Shown: positions 36,647-46,048 of the stretch, piece after piece
How the letters are laid out: each line of letters opens with the position of its first letter
How positions within the stretch are numbered: position 1 is the first letter of the stretch
Source: PALSA-600 sp963842335
GTDB taxonomy: Bacteria; Actinomycetota; Thermoleophilia; Gaiellales; Gaiellaceae
Reading direction: 5' to 3'
Assembly: GCA_963842335.1 (NCBI GenBank)
Contig: CAWJGF010000028.1
Span: 186,001-250,000, forward strand
Length of the DNA stretch: 64,000 bases
Position numbers and translations under genes: made by a program
The notes under the pieces: model-generated
The model's database searches: none
What the model was told of the DNA's origin: nothing
Seen by the model: the letters and a program-made list of their open reading frames with translations, nothing else

Positions 36647-37150
36647 GTGGCGTACCGGACGAGACGCGCATTTCGGGCCCAATACGAGCTCCTGCTCGCC
36701 GCATCGACGTACGAGAAGGCAGCGGCCCGGCTCGAGGCGCGAGCGGGAACGCTGAGACGGCACCTGAGCAGGCGCCTCGCGCGAGACGTCGAACTCGGCC
36801 GGGCCGCGCTGGCGGAGCAGTTGCGCGAGTTCCGCAGCGACACCTTGGATCGGCTCGCCCCGTCGGACCTGCTGGCCGGCATGAGCCACCTGATGCAGGC
36901 CTACCCTCCGGGACCGGCTCCCGCGCCGGTGGCCCTTCGGCGAGATCCGTCGCGGCTCGCCGCGATCGTCCTCGGCAAGCCGATCGCCTACGCCTGCCTG
37001 GTGGCGTGGGCCGCAATGGCGATCGAAGTCGTCGCCCGCGGGATCACGGATCGGCCCTCGCTCGTGATCGCCGAAGTTGCGGCGTTGCTCCTCACTCCGG
37101 TCGCGCTCTTCCAGCCTCCCGCACGGGACACGCACCCACTCGCCGGCTGA
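36647..37150 (+). CDS. Hypothetical membrane protein, divergent from TetR gene
   Basis: About 167 residues from GTG at 36647. A basic helical N-terminal half (YEKAAARLEARAGTLRRHLSRRLARDVELGRAALAEQLREF, amphipathic, possible coiled coil) is followed by two membrane segments (AYACLVAWAAMAIEVVA; VIAEVAALLLTPVALF). No family recognised. The frame is open further upstream but overlaps the TetR gene in poor-quality sequence. Confidence 0.55.
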   Translation: MAYRTRRAFRAQYELLLAASTYEKAAARLEARAGTLRRHLSRRLARDVELGRAALAEQLREFRSDTLDRLAPSDLLAGMSHLMQAYPPGPAPAPVALRRDPSRLAAIVLGKPIAYACLVAWAAMAIEVVARGITDRPSLVIAEVAALLLTPVALFQPPARDTHPLAG

Positions 37151-37166
37151 AAATCCGACTGAGAAC

Positions 37167-37838
37167 TCAGCTCAGCTGCGTCGCGATCGCGACGCCGACA
37201 AGCAGGGCGACCCCGGCGGCCGCCGAGCCGATCCGCAACTCCCGTTCTTTCCAGAGGGCCGCGCCGGGCAGACGGTGCACGAGGCGCTCCGGAGCCGCTG
37301 CCGCCGCTCCGAGGAGAATGCCGACGACGATGAGGAGCCAGAGCACCAGGTTCGCTCCCGAGCGCCAGGACCGGGCTGCCGCTGCCGTGCTGGAGACGCC
37401 GATCGAGCGTGCGGCCGCAACGCGCGGCACCGCTGCCTTCTGCCGCACAGCGTGAGTCACCTGCCGGACAGTGTGGCGCGCCTGCGGAGCGGTGTGGCTC
37501 GCCACCGCGACGACCCGCGGCCGCTTCTGCACCACCTGCGTCTGCCGACTCGTCGCGGACACCAACCGCAGCGCTGCGGGGTGCTGTTTCGCCCAGGCCG
37601 CGTAACTCCCGCCGTGGAGCGCGAACCAGGCCTTCAACTCGACGCGGTTGGCAAAGATGCCGTTGCCCCAGACAAGCGAGCCCGGACTGCCGGGCGCCGG
37701 CGGGCCATTCGAGGACGGCGGCCTCACGACGCCGTAGACCGCGACCGCAGCGAGGATCGCAAACGGCAGAGCAAGCGGCAGGAACAGGAGAGAAGGGTGA
37801 CGGCGGGCCACCTTGGGCTCGACGCTCGAATTCGGCAT
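37167..37838 (-). CDS. Hypothetical membrane protein
   Basis: 223 residues: an N-terminal membrane segment (LLFLPLALPFAILAAVAVYGVV), a Pro-rich linker, a conserved-looking patch FANRVELKAWFALHGGSYAAWAKQHPAA (about 75-103), a basic region and two C-terminal membrane segments. The central patch may be a small wall- or ligand-binding domain; no family recognised. ATG at 37838 chosen because the frame beyond it is Arg/Ser-rich shadow sequence. Confidence 0.6.
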   Translation of the reverse strand: MPNSSVEPKVARRHPSLLFLPLALPFAILAAVAVYGVVRPPSSNGPPAPGSPGSLVWGNGIFANRVELKAWFALHGGSYAAWAKQHPAALRLVSATSRQTQVVQKRPRVVAVASHTAPQARHTVRQVTHAVRQKAAVPRVAAARSIGVSSTAAAARSWRSGANLVLWLLIVVGILLGAAAAAPERLVHRLPGAALWKERELRIGSAAAGVALLVGVAIATQLS

Positions 37839-38207
37839 CGCATCATGTTGACATGCCTGGCGAGAAACGCCAAGCGAACCCAAGCGACCGGCCGTCCAGG
37901 ACCAACCGCTCGGCCTTTCGCGAGTCAACGTGCAACTGCGCCGGCGGTGTTTCCTCAAGTACGACGGCTGCAGGGAGCATCGCCGGCGTACTGGCTTCGC
38001 TCACCGAAGCAAACCCTGTTGCGCTCATCTTCAACCTGGTCGCGCTCGCTGAGCCAGAGTTCGAGGAGTTTCGAACCGCCGCGGCCGGCACGGCCGACGC
38101 TCGGTCGCCCGACCGACGGAGAACCTACGGTTCGTCTGGACGCGACGCAGACGAGCGCGCGATGACGACTGGTACAAGGCAGCCCCGGCGACCGCCGGCA
38201 TAACGAC
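37839..38207. other. Intergenic region, no gene seen
   Basis: About 370 bases between two divergent genes. Open frames present are short and Arg-rich with no start signals. Promoters for both flanking genes are presumably here, but I find no convincing -35/-10 pair, terminator or RNA structure. Confidence 0.5.
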
Positions 38208-39773
38208 GTGACCAACATCCCAGACGAACCCAGTCCGCCTGCGATCGGCAGGCTCGAGCAGCGCGAGGCAGCGGTCGCGCAAGGGCCTGGAGGGCTGCGC
38301 GGGGCCGCCGTCCGCAGCGCGAGCGTCGCCGGGGTTACGAACATCGTCGTCCAGGTCATCCAGCTGGTCGTCTACCTCTTCCTCGCGCGACTCGCCGCCC
38401 CGGCGGTGTTCGGCGTGTTCGCGGCCGGCTCGATCTTGCTGTCCGTCGGGGAGATCTTCACCGAGTCCGGCATGACCGCCGCCCTCCTGCAGCGACGCGC
38501 CAACGTGGACGCCGCAGCGGCGACGGTGCTCGCGTCGACTTTCGTCGGGGGCGTTGCCCTCGCTCTCGCAGCCCTCGCTCTTTCACCTCTCGTCGGGCTC
38601 TACTTTCACAGCCACACGGCGGGCCTCGTTTCGGCAGCGCTCGCCCCCTACCTGATCATCAACGGCCTGACCGGCGTCCCGGGCACGCTTCTCCAGAGAC
38701 GGTTTGCTCTCCGCCGGTGGTTGCTCGAGCCGTTGGCGATGCTGACATTCGGCATCTGCTCGGGCCTCGGGCTCGCCTACGGGCTCGGAGTCTGGGGCCT
38801 CGTGATCGGCTGGTACGCCCAGACGATCTTCCGCGCGGCCGGATTTTGGCTGATGCTCCGCTGGAAGCCGCAGCTCCGGCTCATCTCGTGGTCGATGTGG
38901 CGAGAGCTCTCGGCCTACGCGCGGCACATCCTCGCGAGCGTCCTCCTCGGCGAGGTTCAGCGCGTCTCGACGACCGCACTGGTCGGGCGCTTCCTTGGCC
39001 CGGCCGACCTCGGGCAGTTCCGGTTCGGATGGCGGCTGTCGGCGCAGGCGACGGCACCGCTGGTCGCAGCGAACGCGTACACGATCCAACCGGCGCTCGT
39101 CCGCCTCTCGACGGCCCCGGACCGGGCGCGGTCCGCGGTGCTCACCTCGTTCCGGATCGTGAGCCTCGTCGCATTCCCCCTCGGTGCGGTCTTCATCCCG
39201 CTCGGCAGCGTGATCGCCGCTGTGCTCCTCGGCGACCAATGGCTCGGCGTCGGCCCGATCCTGACCGCGCTCGCGCCTATGGCGATGGCAACGGCGATGA
39301 TCTCGGTGCCGAACGAGATCTTCAAGGCGACCGGCAGGCCTTACGTCCTTCCCCGGATTCACGCGCTCTGGACGGTGACGTCGATCACCTTCATGCTCGC
39401 CCTGATCCACTTCGGCTCGATTGGCGTCGCCTGGGCATGGTCGGCGAGCACGACGCTGACGGCGCTCTACTCGCTGAGCGGGATCCGGGGCGCGACGGAA
39501 ATCCCGCGCCGCGAGCTCGCTGCCACGATCGCGCCGCCACTCTTCAGCGCGCTCACGGCTGCCGGTGTGCTGCTGCTCGTCGACCGGTTCGCCTTCGGCG
39601 GCGTGCCGCACTCCGACCCCGCGACGGTCGTGCGCCTCGTCGTCGAGATCATTCTCGGCGCCGTTCTCTACGTGTCCCTGATGATGGTGGTCGCTCGGCG
39701 TGCACTGCGCGAATTCGTATCGACCGTGGCAGCCATCGCCAAGCGCTCCCCGCGCCCGCCGGTCGCCGACTGA
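38208..39773 (+). CDS. Polysaccharide flippase, Wzx/MOP superfamily
   Basis: 521 residues with about 12-14 hydrophobic segments after a polar N-terminus of about 35 residues. Family features: YLFLARLAAPAVFGVFAAGSILLSVGEIFTESGM, then the typical ALLQRR and LGPADLGQFRFGWRLS repeats seen in oligosaccharide flippases/LPS biosynthesis transporters. It would flip lipid-linked glycans across the cytoplasmic membrane. GTG at 38208 is the first start in frame. The GT39-like gene downstream supports an envelope-glycan role. Confidence 0.85.
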   Translation: MTNIPDEPSPPAIGRLEQREAAVAQGPGGLRGAAVRSASVAGVTNIVVQVIQLVVYLFLARLAAPAVFGVFAAGSILLSVGEIFTESGMTAALLQRRANVDAAAATVLASTFVGGVALALAALALSPLVGLYFHSHTAGLVSAALAPYLIINGLTGVPGTLLQRRFALRRWLLEPLAMLTFGICSGLGLAYGLGVWGLVIGWYAQTIFRAAGFWLMLRWKPQLRLISWSMWRELSAYARHILASVLLGEVQRVSTTALVGRFLGPADLGQFRFGWRLSAQATAPLVAANAYTIQPALVRLSTAPDRARSAVLTSFRIVSLVAFPLGAVFIPLGSVIAAVLLGDQWLGVGPILTALAPMAMATAMISVPNEIFKATGRPYVLPRIHALWTVTSITFMLALIHFGSIGVAWAWSASTTLTALYSLSGIRGATEIPRRELAATIAPPLFSALTAAGVLLLVDRFAFGGVPHSDPATVVRLVVEIILGAVLYVSLMMVVARRALREFVSTVAAIAKRSPRPPVAD

Positions 39774-39864
39774 TAGCCGCCAATCGATCAGCCTGTCGCC
39801 GCGAAAGGCTCCGACCCACCACGCGTAGCCGAAGCAAGTGGCATGGAGAGAAAGCTAAAGCGGA

Positions 39865-40452
39865 GTGACCGAGCCGCCGATGCCGGGTCGCAATGACTTC
39901 CGGGTCCCAGTGACTGAGTCTCGCTCCCCGATTGGCCCGATCATTGCGGTGACCGCGTCCGCCGTGCTCGCGGTCTCGATCTTCCTTCCGTGGTACGGCG
40001 TGACGATCACTGCCGGCGGAGCAGCATATGCGCAGCAGGCGCTCAAGATCGCGGCAGCGCAATACGGAAACGCGACCTTGCAAACGGAGGCGAACGCCAT
40101 CGGATCGAGCTTCTCGAGCGTTGCGGGCCGGCAGCTCGCCACGCTGAGCGCACACCAGGCGCTGAAGAACGTCAGCGTGATCCTTTTGCTGCTCGCCGCG
40201 CTGTCATTCCTCGGGGCGTTGATCTGGCTGACGGGCGCACGGGGCACGCTCGAGGTCAGCGGCGGCCAGGTCGCCGCTGTCGGGACGGTGGCGACGCTGC
40301 TCGTCGCTTATCGGTTGGTCGCTCGACCGGGAACTCCTTTCGATGTGTATTCGCTCTCGTTGGCCTGGGGCGCTTGGCTTGGGTTGATCAGTTCCGTGGC
40401 GATCGTCGTCGGTGGGCTGATCGGACGCGCGAACGACTCTTCGCGGCGTTGA
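39865..40452 (+). CDS. Hypothetical four-helix membrane protein
   Basis: 195 residues from GTG at 39865. Hydrophobic segments at about 25-45 (IIAVTASAVLAVSIFLPWY), 100-122, 135-150 and 165-185, with an Ala/Gln-rich extracytoplasmic loop between the first two. No motif recognised. Located between a flippase and a glycosyltransferase on the same strand, so possibly envelope-related. Confidence 0.65.
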   Translation: MTEPPMPGRNDFRVPVTESRSPIGPIIAVTASAVLAVSIFLPWYGVTITAGGAAYAQQALKIAAAQYGNATLQTEANAIGSSFSSVAGRQLATLSAHQALKNVSVILLLLAALSFLGALIWLTGARGTLEVSGGQVAAVGTVATLLVAYRLVARPGTPFDVYSLSLAWGAWLGLISSVAIVVGGLIGRANDSSRR

Positions 40453-40695
40453 TCGCTCGGTGGGCTTTTACGGGGTCGCCGCTGGCGGCTCAAAGCCCCG
40501 CAGATTCCCTTCTGAGAGCGTCTCGTCCACCTCGCGCACTTGAACGATCAGCCACCACGGGCGGATACTGATGCCATGGCTTGTCGGCGGTTGCCGACTC
40601 GGCGGCAGGCGCGTCGTCGCAAGGACGGTGTCGTGAGAATCGGACGATGCTCTAGCAACCGATGTTCGGCCCAAAGGGTTAGAGGAGGTCGGTAG

Positions 40696-42114
40696 ATGGC
40701 CCTGCTCGTTGGCGCCGGTTGGGGTTCGTGGCGCGAACGGGTGTTGGCGATCGGGTTCGGTGAGCCCGCGCGTTTCGCCGCGTTCGTCTCGATTGCGGTT
40801 GCCTTCTTCGTGATCGCCTTCGTCGGCGCCTGGAACGCGCAGAACTACCCGATCCCGCTCGGCTACGACGCGCAAGGCCACGCCGATTATGCGGACGTTC
40901 TGCTCGATCAGCAACGGCTGCCGACCAAGGCCGAGGCGAGCGAATACCGCCAGCCACCGGGGTACTACGCCATCGCGGGCGCCGCGGCGGCTCTGGGGCA
41001 GATCATCTTCGGCTGGCACGAGGACAAGCCGTATTCCGCACTGCCCGAGACGTCGTATCGCGGCGCGCAGTACCTGAATGTCTTCTTCGTGCTCGCAACC
41101 GCCGTGCTCTTGCTTCTTCTCGCCCGGCTGGTCGCGCCGGCTCGGCCGAGTGTCTGGGCGGCTGCGTTGCTCTTCTTCGCTTTCTTGCCCGTGGTCGCGA
41201 AGACGGAAGCGATGTTCCACCCAGAGCCGCTCAACATGCTGCTCGCAACCGCTTCGATCTGGCTGACGACGCGCATTCTGATCGCAGGCCGGTTCAGCAC
41301 ACGTGGTGGCATCGGCCTCGCGCTGCTCCTCGCAGCCGGGCTGCTCGTGCGCTCGAGCGCGCTGTTCACCTTGATCGCCGTCGGGATTGCGCTCGCGATC
41401 TCGTTCCTTGCACCGAGGCTCCATCGACCGCGATGGGATCGGGTCGCCGCCACGATCGGGGTCGTGGTCGTGCTCGGTGGCGGCTGGATCGTGCTCTACC
41501 GGAGCCATGCGCTCGGCAGCGTCCCCGCCCTCGGCCTTGCCCTTCACAACCCGTTTTCACCCTCGTCCGAGGTCTCGAGCCGATCGAACTTCCTCGATGT
41601 CTCACCGGCTGTCTTCAGCCTGCCGTACCGCCCGAACTACCTGAACTACGCCCTTCCGGTGACGTACACCGAGATCTGGGGCGACTGGGTCGGTGCCTAT
41701 TCATGGTCGTCCTACAGCGGGGCACCGTGGCCGCCGGCTCTCCGGGTGATGAAGGACCAAAGTTGGATCGGCCTTGTCCCGACGGCTCTTGCGATCGGGG
41801 GCTGGGCGATGCTGCTCGTGCGATCGCTCCGTCGCAGACGCGAACTGATCGCGATCGCTCTTCTCCCGCCGATTGCGCTCTTCGGTTACTTCTACCGGTC
41901 ATACCTCTTCCTGAGCACTGACGGCGACCTCCTCAAGGCGAGCTACGTCCTGACCACGGCACCCTGCTGGGCACTCGGCTTCGGGGTGGCGTTCGGTGCG
42001 CTGGGCCGTTACCGGTTCCTCCGGGCCGGCCTCGCGGTCTGCCTGCTGGTCTTCGCCGTCCTCGAACTCCGCTTCATGCTCTACGGGATCCGCGACCACA
42101 AGGTGATCCTCTGA
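40696..42114 (+). CDS. GT39-like polyprenol-sugar glycosyltransferase/membrane protein
   Basis: 472 residues, about 10-12 membrane helices. The first extracytoplasmic loop has GYDAQGHADYADVLL, the acidic pair expected of the PMT/ArnT (GT39/GT83) GT-C fold, and later YRQPPGYYAIAG. Such enzymes transfer sugars from lipid phosphate carriers to proteins or glycans outside the membrane. ATG at 40696 has GAGGAGG 7-8 bases upstream, a strong ribosome-binding site that fixes the start. Confidence 0.75.
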   Translation: MALLVGAGWGSWRERVLAIGFGEPARFAAFVSIAVAFFVIAFVGAWNAQNYPIPLGYDAQGHADYADVLLDQQRLPTKAEASEYRQPPGYYAIAGAAAALGQIIFGWHEDKPYSALPETSYRGAQYLNVFFVLATAVLLLLLARLVAPARPSVWAAALLFFAFLPVVAKTEAMFHPEPLNMLLATASIWLTTRILIAGRFSTRGGIGLALLLAAGLLVRSSALFTLIAVGIALAISFLAPRLHRPRWDRVAATIGVVVVLGGGWIVLYRSHALGSVPALGLALHNPFSPSSEVSSRSNFLDVSPAVFSLPYRPNYLNYALPVTYTEIWGDWVGAYSWSSYSGAPWPPALRVMKDQSWIGLVPTALAIGGWAMLLVRSLRRRRELIAIALLPPIALFGYFYRSYLFLSTDGDLLKASYVLTTAPCWALGFGVAFGALGRYRFLRAGLAVCLLVFAVLELRFMLYGIRDHKVIL

Positions 42115-42340
42115 CCGGGCTCGACATGTTCTGTATGGGGATCCGCCGCCCATAACCGAGCCACACCTTCCGCCTGCGAAACGGAGCTGCGAGGACAGGT
42201 GGCAATCCCGACCGCCCCAGGGCCGAGACACAGGGAGGCCGAGGCATTCGGCGGCCTCGACTCGGAAAGGCCACCCCACCGAGCGAGGTCGAGCGCGCGC
42301 TGCGCCGGTATCCAGCAGGGTCCGACCTAGCGTCGGATCA

Positions 42341-42676
42341 TCACCAGTGAAATCCGTGAAGCCCGCACGAAGCGGTGTAGCCGCCGCCGTGCCGGACAGT
42401 GAGGTACAGGTGGAAGGCCTGTGTGCCGGGTTTCGTCCAGACAGTTCCCTGCGCCTGCCAGGGCGACGAGCCGACTGGCGGGACCGCGAGTGCGAGCGTG
42501 TGACCGTGGTTCACGCAACTGACACTTGCCCCAGCAGGGAGGGACGCTGCGGTGAAGGTTCGACTCTGGCCGACCCTGAGCACTGCTCCGTTCTGATGAT
42601 GGTTCGATGGTGCCGCGAGGGCTGATCCGGCGAACGCAAGCGCGCAAACCAGTCCAATCAGTCCGTATCTAGTCAA
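42341..42676 (-). CDS. Small secreted protein
   Basis: 111 residues with a signal peptide (MTRYGLIGLVCALAFAGSALAA, cleavage after ALA). The mature part has two cysteines (SVSCVNHG, TASCGLHGF) that could form a disulfide and a His/Gly-rich C-terminus. No family recognised. TTG at 42676 with AGGAGAGG about 4 bases upstream is the start. Confidence 0.65.
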   Translation of the reverse strand: MTRYGLIGLVCALAFAGSALAAPSNHHQNGAVLRVGQSRTFTAASLPAGASVSCVNHGHTLALAVPPVGSSPWQAQGTVWTKPGTQAFHLYLTVRHGGGYTASCGLHGFHW

Positions 42677-42889
42677 ACGCCTCTCCTACGCCGCACGTGG
42701 GTGCTTGTCATAGACCTCCGACGGCTGCTCGGGCAACGATGTTAGGCGGCGCTGCGCCGCCGACGATTTGGCGTTGCGGCTTCGTTGCAACGACGCCCCC
42801 GATCACCTGCAGCGAGTCTACGACGGGCCCGCGAAAAGTGCGCATCGCCGAGGACAGCACGCTTTCGCAAATACATGCACCCATCGCAC

Positions 42890-42921
42890 GAGCCGAACCG
42901 CATGGTTATGCGGTTCGGCTC
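42890..42921. terminator. Perfect 14-base-pair hairpin after the tRNA gene
   Basis: GAGCCGAACCGCAT / ATGCGGTTCGGCTC with a 4-base loop, beginning 17 bases beyond the tRNA 3' end. It lacks a U-run but is the likely end point or processing signal of the tRNA transcript. A second GC-rich hairpin (ggcggcg-ctg-cgccgcc) lies near 42746. Confidence 0.6.
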
Positions 42922-42938
42922 TACCACTTTGCTGCAAG

Positions 42939-43012
42939 AGGGCCCGCCTGGACTCGAACCAGGGACCAACGAATTATGAGTTCGCTGCTCTAACCAACTG
43001 AGCTACGGGCCC
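42939..43012 (-). tRNA. tRNA with CAT anticodon, probably tRNA-Met
   Basis: 74-base cloverleaf on the minus strand: acceptor GGGCCCG/CGGGCCC, D-arm GCTCAGTTGGTTAGAGC, anticodon loop CTCATAA, T-arm CCTGGTTCGAGTCCAGG. Anticodon CAT means elongator Met, or Ile2 if the C is modified by TilS; it lacks the three G-C pairs in the anticodon stem expected of the initiator. The discriminator is T and CCA is not encoded. Confidence 0.95.
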
Positions 43013-43056
43013 GCCTCGGCGAGCCTAGCGCCCGCAGAGAGTGACGGCTCAACAGT

Positions 43057-43062
43057 TAGACT
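43057..43062 (+). promoter_or_regulatory. -10 box of yjbQ
   Basis: TAGACT with 7 bases to the GTG at 43070; leaderless arrangement. Confidence 0.45.
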
Positions 43063-43069
43063 CGCGGGA

Positions 43070-43522
43070 GTGAAGGTCTTCCAGGCAGAGCGGCACTTCC
43101 AGACCACCGGGGGCCTCCACGTCACCGACATCACCGAAGAGGTCGCCGAGATCGTCCGCGAGTCGGGAGTCGTCGACGGCATCTGCTGCGTGTACTCCCC
43201 CCACACCACCTGCTGCGTGCGGGTGAACGAGTACGAGCGCGGAATGTTCGAGGATTTCGGCGCGCTGCTGCGCCGCCTGATTCCCGAAGAGACCTACTAC
43301 GCCCACGACGACTGGGACCGCCGCACCGAGAACATCTGCCCCGAGGACAAAGAGGTCAGCAACGGCCATGCGCATTGCATGTCGATGATCCTCGGGTCCG
43401 CCGGCGAGTCGATCCCAGTCGGGGACGGCGAGCTCTGCATGGGCCAGTGGCAGCGCGTGCTCTTCGTCGAGCTCGACCGCTCGCGCCCGCGCCGCTGGAT
43501 CTGCAAAGTCGTCGGCTCGTAA
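43070..43522 (+). CDS. YjbQ/UPF0047 family protein
   Basis: 150-residue trimeric-type protein of the secondary thiamine-phosphate synthase/YjbQ family. The metal-binding SPHTTCCVRVNE and HDDWDRRTENICPEDKEVSNGHAHC motifs are intact. Family members show weak thiamine-phosphate synthase activity in E. coli, but the physiological role is unsettled. GTG start, near-leaderless. Confidence 0.9.
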   Translation: MKVFQAERHFQTTGGLHVTDITEEVAEIVRESGVVDGICCVYSPHTTCCVRVNEYERGMFEDFGALLRRLIPEETYYAHDDWDRRTENICPEDKEVSNGHAHCMSMILGSAGESIPVGDGELCMGQWQRVLFVELDRSRPRRWICKVVGS

Positions 43523-43534
43523 ACTCGTCGAGCC

Positions 43535-44296
43535 CTAGTCGTCCTCCATCAGGAGTGGTGCAGCCGACGACCCTTTGTCGGCGGCGAGCTCGAAGACCCA
43601 GAATTCCCGGCCCGTGACGTGCACTGCGACGTTGTAGACAGGCACGCCGTCGACCTCCCCCTCGAATGATCCGTGATGTGCGTGGCCATGCACCACGAGA
43701 TCGGGCCGGCGATCGCGGATCGGGCCCGCGAGACGGTCTGCACCGAGCACGAGCCAGAGACGCTCCGGCTCACCGTGCAGCGTCGCCTCGACCGGCGAGT
43801 AGTGCAGGAGACCGATGCGCACGGCACAGTGCTCGATCGCGCGCAGGCCGGCGTCGAGGCCGTCGACGTCCTTCGTCGTCTCCGCGTACGCCTCGCGGAA
43901 GATCGGTTCCCCGAAGTTCGCCCACTGCTCTCCGAAGCCGCCGACGAAGCCCTTCACGCCGGCGATGCCGACGCTCGCCCCATGCACCGGCAAGATCGTA
44001 TGCGACCGGTCGAGCACGACGACGCCCGCCTCCCCGAGCGCCCGGGTCAGATCGCCCGGCCGGTCGGACTGCCAGTCGTGGTTCCCGAGGACGGCGACCA
44101 CCGGAATGGCGAGGTCGCGGCATGCATCCGCCACCACGCCCACCTCGTCGACCTGGCCACGCTCCGTCAGGTCGCCGGCGAGGAGGATCAGGTCGGCCTG
44201 CTCCTCGACTCGGGCGAACGCCTCGCGAACCCGGTCACGGTCGGCTGCGCCGGCATGGATGTCCCCGGCCGCCGCAACCCTGATCGTCTTCGCCAT
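43535..44296 (-). CDS. Metallophosphoesterase
   Basis: 253-residue calcineurin-like phosphoesterase. Metal-binding motifs in order: AAGDIHAG (D-x-H), LLAGDLTERG, GNHDWQ, LLHYSP and the C-terminal GHAHHG. It likely acts on phosphodiesters or phosphomonoesters with two metals; substrate unknown. ATG at 44296 gives the normal start just before the first motif. Convergent with yjbQ. Confidence 0.88.
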   Translation of the reverse strand: MAKTIRVAAAGDIHAGAADRDRVREAFARVEEQADLILLAGDLTERGQVDEVGVVADACRDLAIPVVAVLGNHDWQSDRPGDLTRALGEAGVVVLDRSHTILPVHGASVGIAGVKGFVGGFGEQWANFGEPIFREAYAETTKDVDGLDAGLRAIEHCAVRIGLLHYSPVEATLHGEPERLWLVLGADRLAGPIRDRRPDLVVHGHAHHGSFEGEVDGVPVYNVAVHVTGREFWVFELAADKGSSAAPLLMEDD

Positions 44297-44351
44297 GCTT
44301 GTCGCTCTACCCAAGGATTCAGGGAGATACGCACGGGTACCAGGGCCTCCG

Positions 44352-44912
44352 ATGCCGAGCGACGCGACCTTCAACACACTCCTCGACGCCATGAAGCGCG
44401 CTGCCGCCACGCTGCGCGACAACGAGATCGAGTTCGCGCTCGCCGGCGGCCTTGCCGTTTATGCCCGCGGCGGGACGGAGTCGTCCCACGACGTCGACTT
44501 CGTGCTTCGTCGCAACGACGCTGAGCGCGCGCTCGGGCTGCTCGAGGAAGCGGGATTCCGCAGCGAGCGGCCACCCGAGGGCTGGCTCTTCAAGGTCTTC
44601 GATGAAGACGACTCGATGATCGACCTCATCTTCGCCCCCAACAATCAACCGGAAGCCGTCGGCCAGATTCTCGACCGGGCCGACGAGCTCGAGGTCTACG
44701 CGATCACGCTGAAGGTGATGAGCATCACCGACGTGCTCGCGAGCAAGCTGCTGGCGCTCAAGGAGCATGAGGTCGACTACGACTCGGTGCTCGAGGTCGC
44801 ACGCTCGTGCCGCGAACAGATCAACTGGGACGTTCTGCACGCGCGAACCGATGGGAACCCGTACGCAAAGGCGTTCTTCACGCTCGCGGACGAGCTCGGC
44901 CTGAACAGCTAA
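44352..44912 (+). CDS. Nucleotidyltransferase-fold protein
   Basis: 186 residues. AGGLAVYARGGTESSHDVDFVLRRND carries the GG-x-D-x-D type active site of minimal nucleotidyltransferases (AbiEii/DUF6036-like group), followed by MIDLIFAP. Related proteins are toxins or regulators, often with a partner; no antitoxin gene is adjacent here. ATG at 44352. Its last four bases overlap the convergent sigma-factor gene. Confidence 0.75.
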   Translation: MPSDATFNTLLDAMKRAAATLRDNEIEFALAGGLAVYARGGTESSHDVDFVLRRNDAERALGLLEEAGFRSERPPEGWLFKVFDEDDSMIDLIFAPNNQPEAVGQILDRADELEVYAITLKVMSITDVLASKLLALKEHEVDYDSVLEVARSCREQINWDVLHARTDGNPYAKAFFTLADELGLNS

Positions 44913-45952
44913 GCCGCTTGCAACGCGGCGATCTCGCGCCGTTCTGCGAGGCGCCTGAGCGCCTCGCCTTCGATCTGCCGCACACGTTCACGCGTGATTC
45001 CCAGGATGCGCCCGATCTCCTCGAGCGACTTCGGGTCCTCGATCCCGCGCAGGCCGTAGCGCAGATTCAGGATCTGCTGCTCACGTTCGGAGAGTTCGGC
45101 GACCGCGGCGTGCAGTGCCTTCTCGGTGAGCTCGACCTCGACCTGTTCCTCGGGCGTCCGGTCGGTGCTGGCAAAGAGATCCCCGAACGACGCAGTGTCG
45201 TCCTCACCCATCGGCTTGTCGAGCGATGCGACTGCGCGCGCAGCCGCGCGCACCTCGCGGACCTGTTTGATCGGGAGCTTCGTCCGCTGCGCGATCTCCT
45301 CGATGGTCGGGGCCCGCTCGAGGGTCGCGACGAGCTCACGCTCGGCACGCGCGATCTTCTGCTCGCGCTCGACGATATGCACGGGGATGCGAATCGTGCG
45401 GGCCTTGTTGGCCACGCCGCGCTGCACCGCCTGGCGGATCCACCAGGTCGCATACGTCGAGAACTTGAAGCCCTTCCGCCAGTCGAACTTCTCGGCTGCG
45501 CGGATCAGCCCGATGATCCCTTCCTGGATCAGGTCGAGCAGTGTCAGTCCATGCCCCTGGTACTTCTTCGCGATCGAGACGACCAGGCGCAGGTTTGAAT
45601 TCACGAGGAGATCCTTTGCGCGTTTGTCACCGCCCTCGATCGCCTTGGCAAGCTCGACCTCCTGCGCGGCAGTCAGCAGTGGAAAACGGCCGGCCTCGTT
45701 CAGGAAGAGCTGCAGGGAGTCGGTCGTCGCCGCCGCAACCTGCGTGTTCGTGTAGACGATCTCGGGCTCGATCGCGCGCGAGCAGTCGTCGGTGATCTCG
45801 ACGCCGTGCGACTCGAGCCGCTCGAGGAGGCTCTCGATGTCCTCTTCGTCGAGCTCGAGCTTCAGGACGATCTCATGCAGCTCCGTCATGTGGACGCAGC
45901 CATGCTCGTCGCCGTGCTCCACCAGGAGCGCAATGGGGTCGATCGAGGACAT
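44909..45952 (-). CDS. Sigma-70 family RNA polymerase sigma factor, SigA/RpoD type
   Basis: 347 residues. An N-terminal region 1.1-like part (IALLVEHGDEHGCVHMTELHEIVL, about 1-60) is followed by region 1.2 (DSLQLFLNEAGRFPLLT), region 2 (NLRLVVSIAKKYQGHGLTLLDLIQEGIIGLIRAAEKFDWRKGFKFSTYATWWIRQAV), region 3 and region 4 (LEEIGRILGITRERVRQIE). Domain layout fits a primary or near-primary factor. A second sigA elsewhere cannot be excluded. The 5' untranslated region holds two small inverted repeats. Confidence 0.93.
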   Translation of the reverse strand: MSSIDPIALLVEHGDEHGCVHMTELHEIVLKLELDEEDIESLLERLESHGVEITDDCSRAIEPEIVYTNTQVAAATTDSLQLFLNEAGRFPLLTAAQEVELAKAIEGGDKRAKDLLVNSNLRLVVSIAKKYQGHGLTLLDLIQEGIIGLIRAAEKFDWRKGFKFSTYATWWIRQAVQRGVANKARTIRIPVHIVEREQKIARAERELVATLERAPTIEEIAQRTKLPIKQVREVRAAARAVASLDKPMGEDDTASFGDLFASTDRTPEEQVEVELTEKALHAAVAELSEREQQILNLRYGLRGIEDPKSLEEIGRILGITRERVRQIEGEALRRLAERREIAALQAA

Positions 45953-45974
45953 CAGTCAGGTATTCCCGCCTCGC

Positions 45975-46022
45975 CAGGTCTCACACTGTGACCTACAAAT
46001 AGCATTCCTCGTTTCAAGGAAT
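45975..46022 (-). promoter_or_regulatory. Inverted repeats upstream of the sigma gene
   Basis: Two short inverted repeats, AGGTC-N9-GACCT (45976-45994) and ATTCCT-N7-AGGAAT (46004-46022), lie 24-70 bases before the sigma-factor ATG. On the minus strand TTGAAA also occurs here. They may be operator or mRNA structures; no confident -10 is assigned. Confidence 0.3.
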
Positions 46023-46048
46023 CCTTACAGGATTGGAAACCGGGGCAC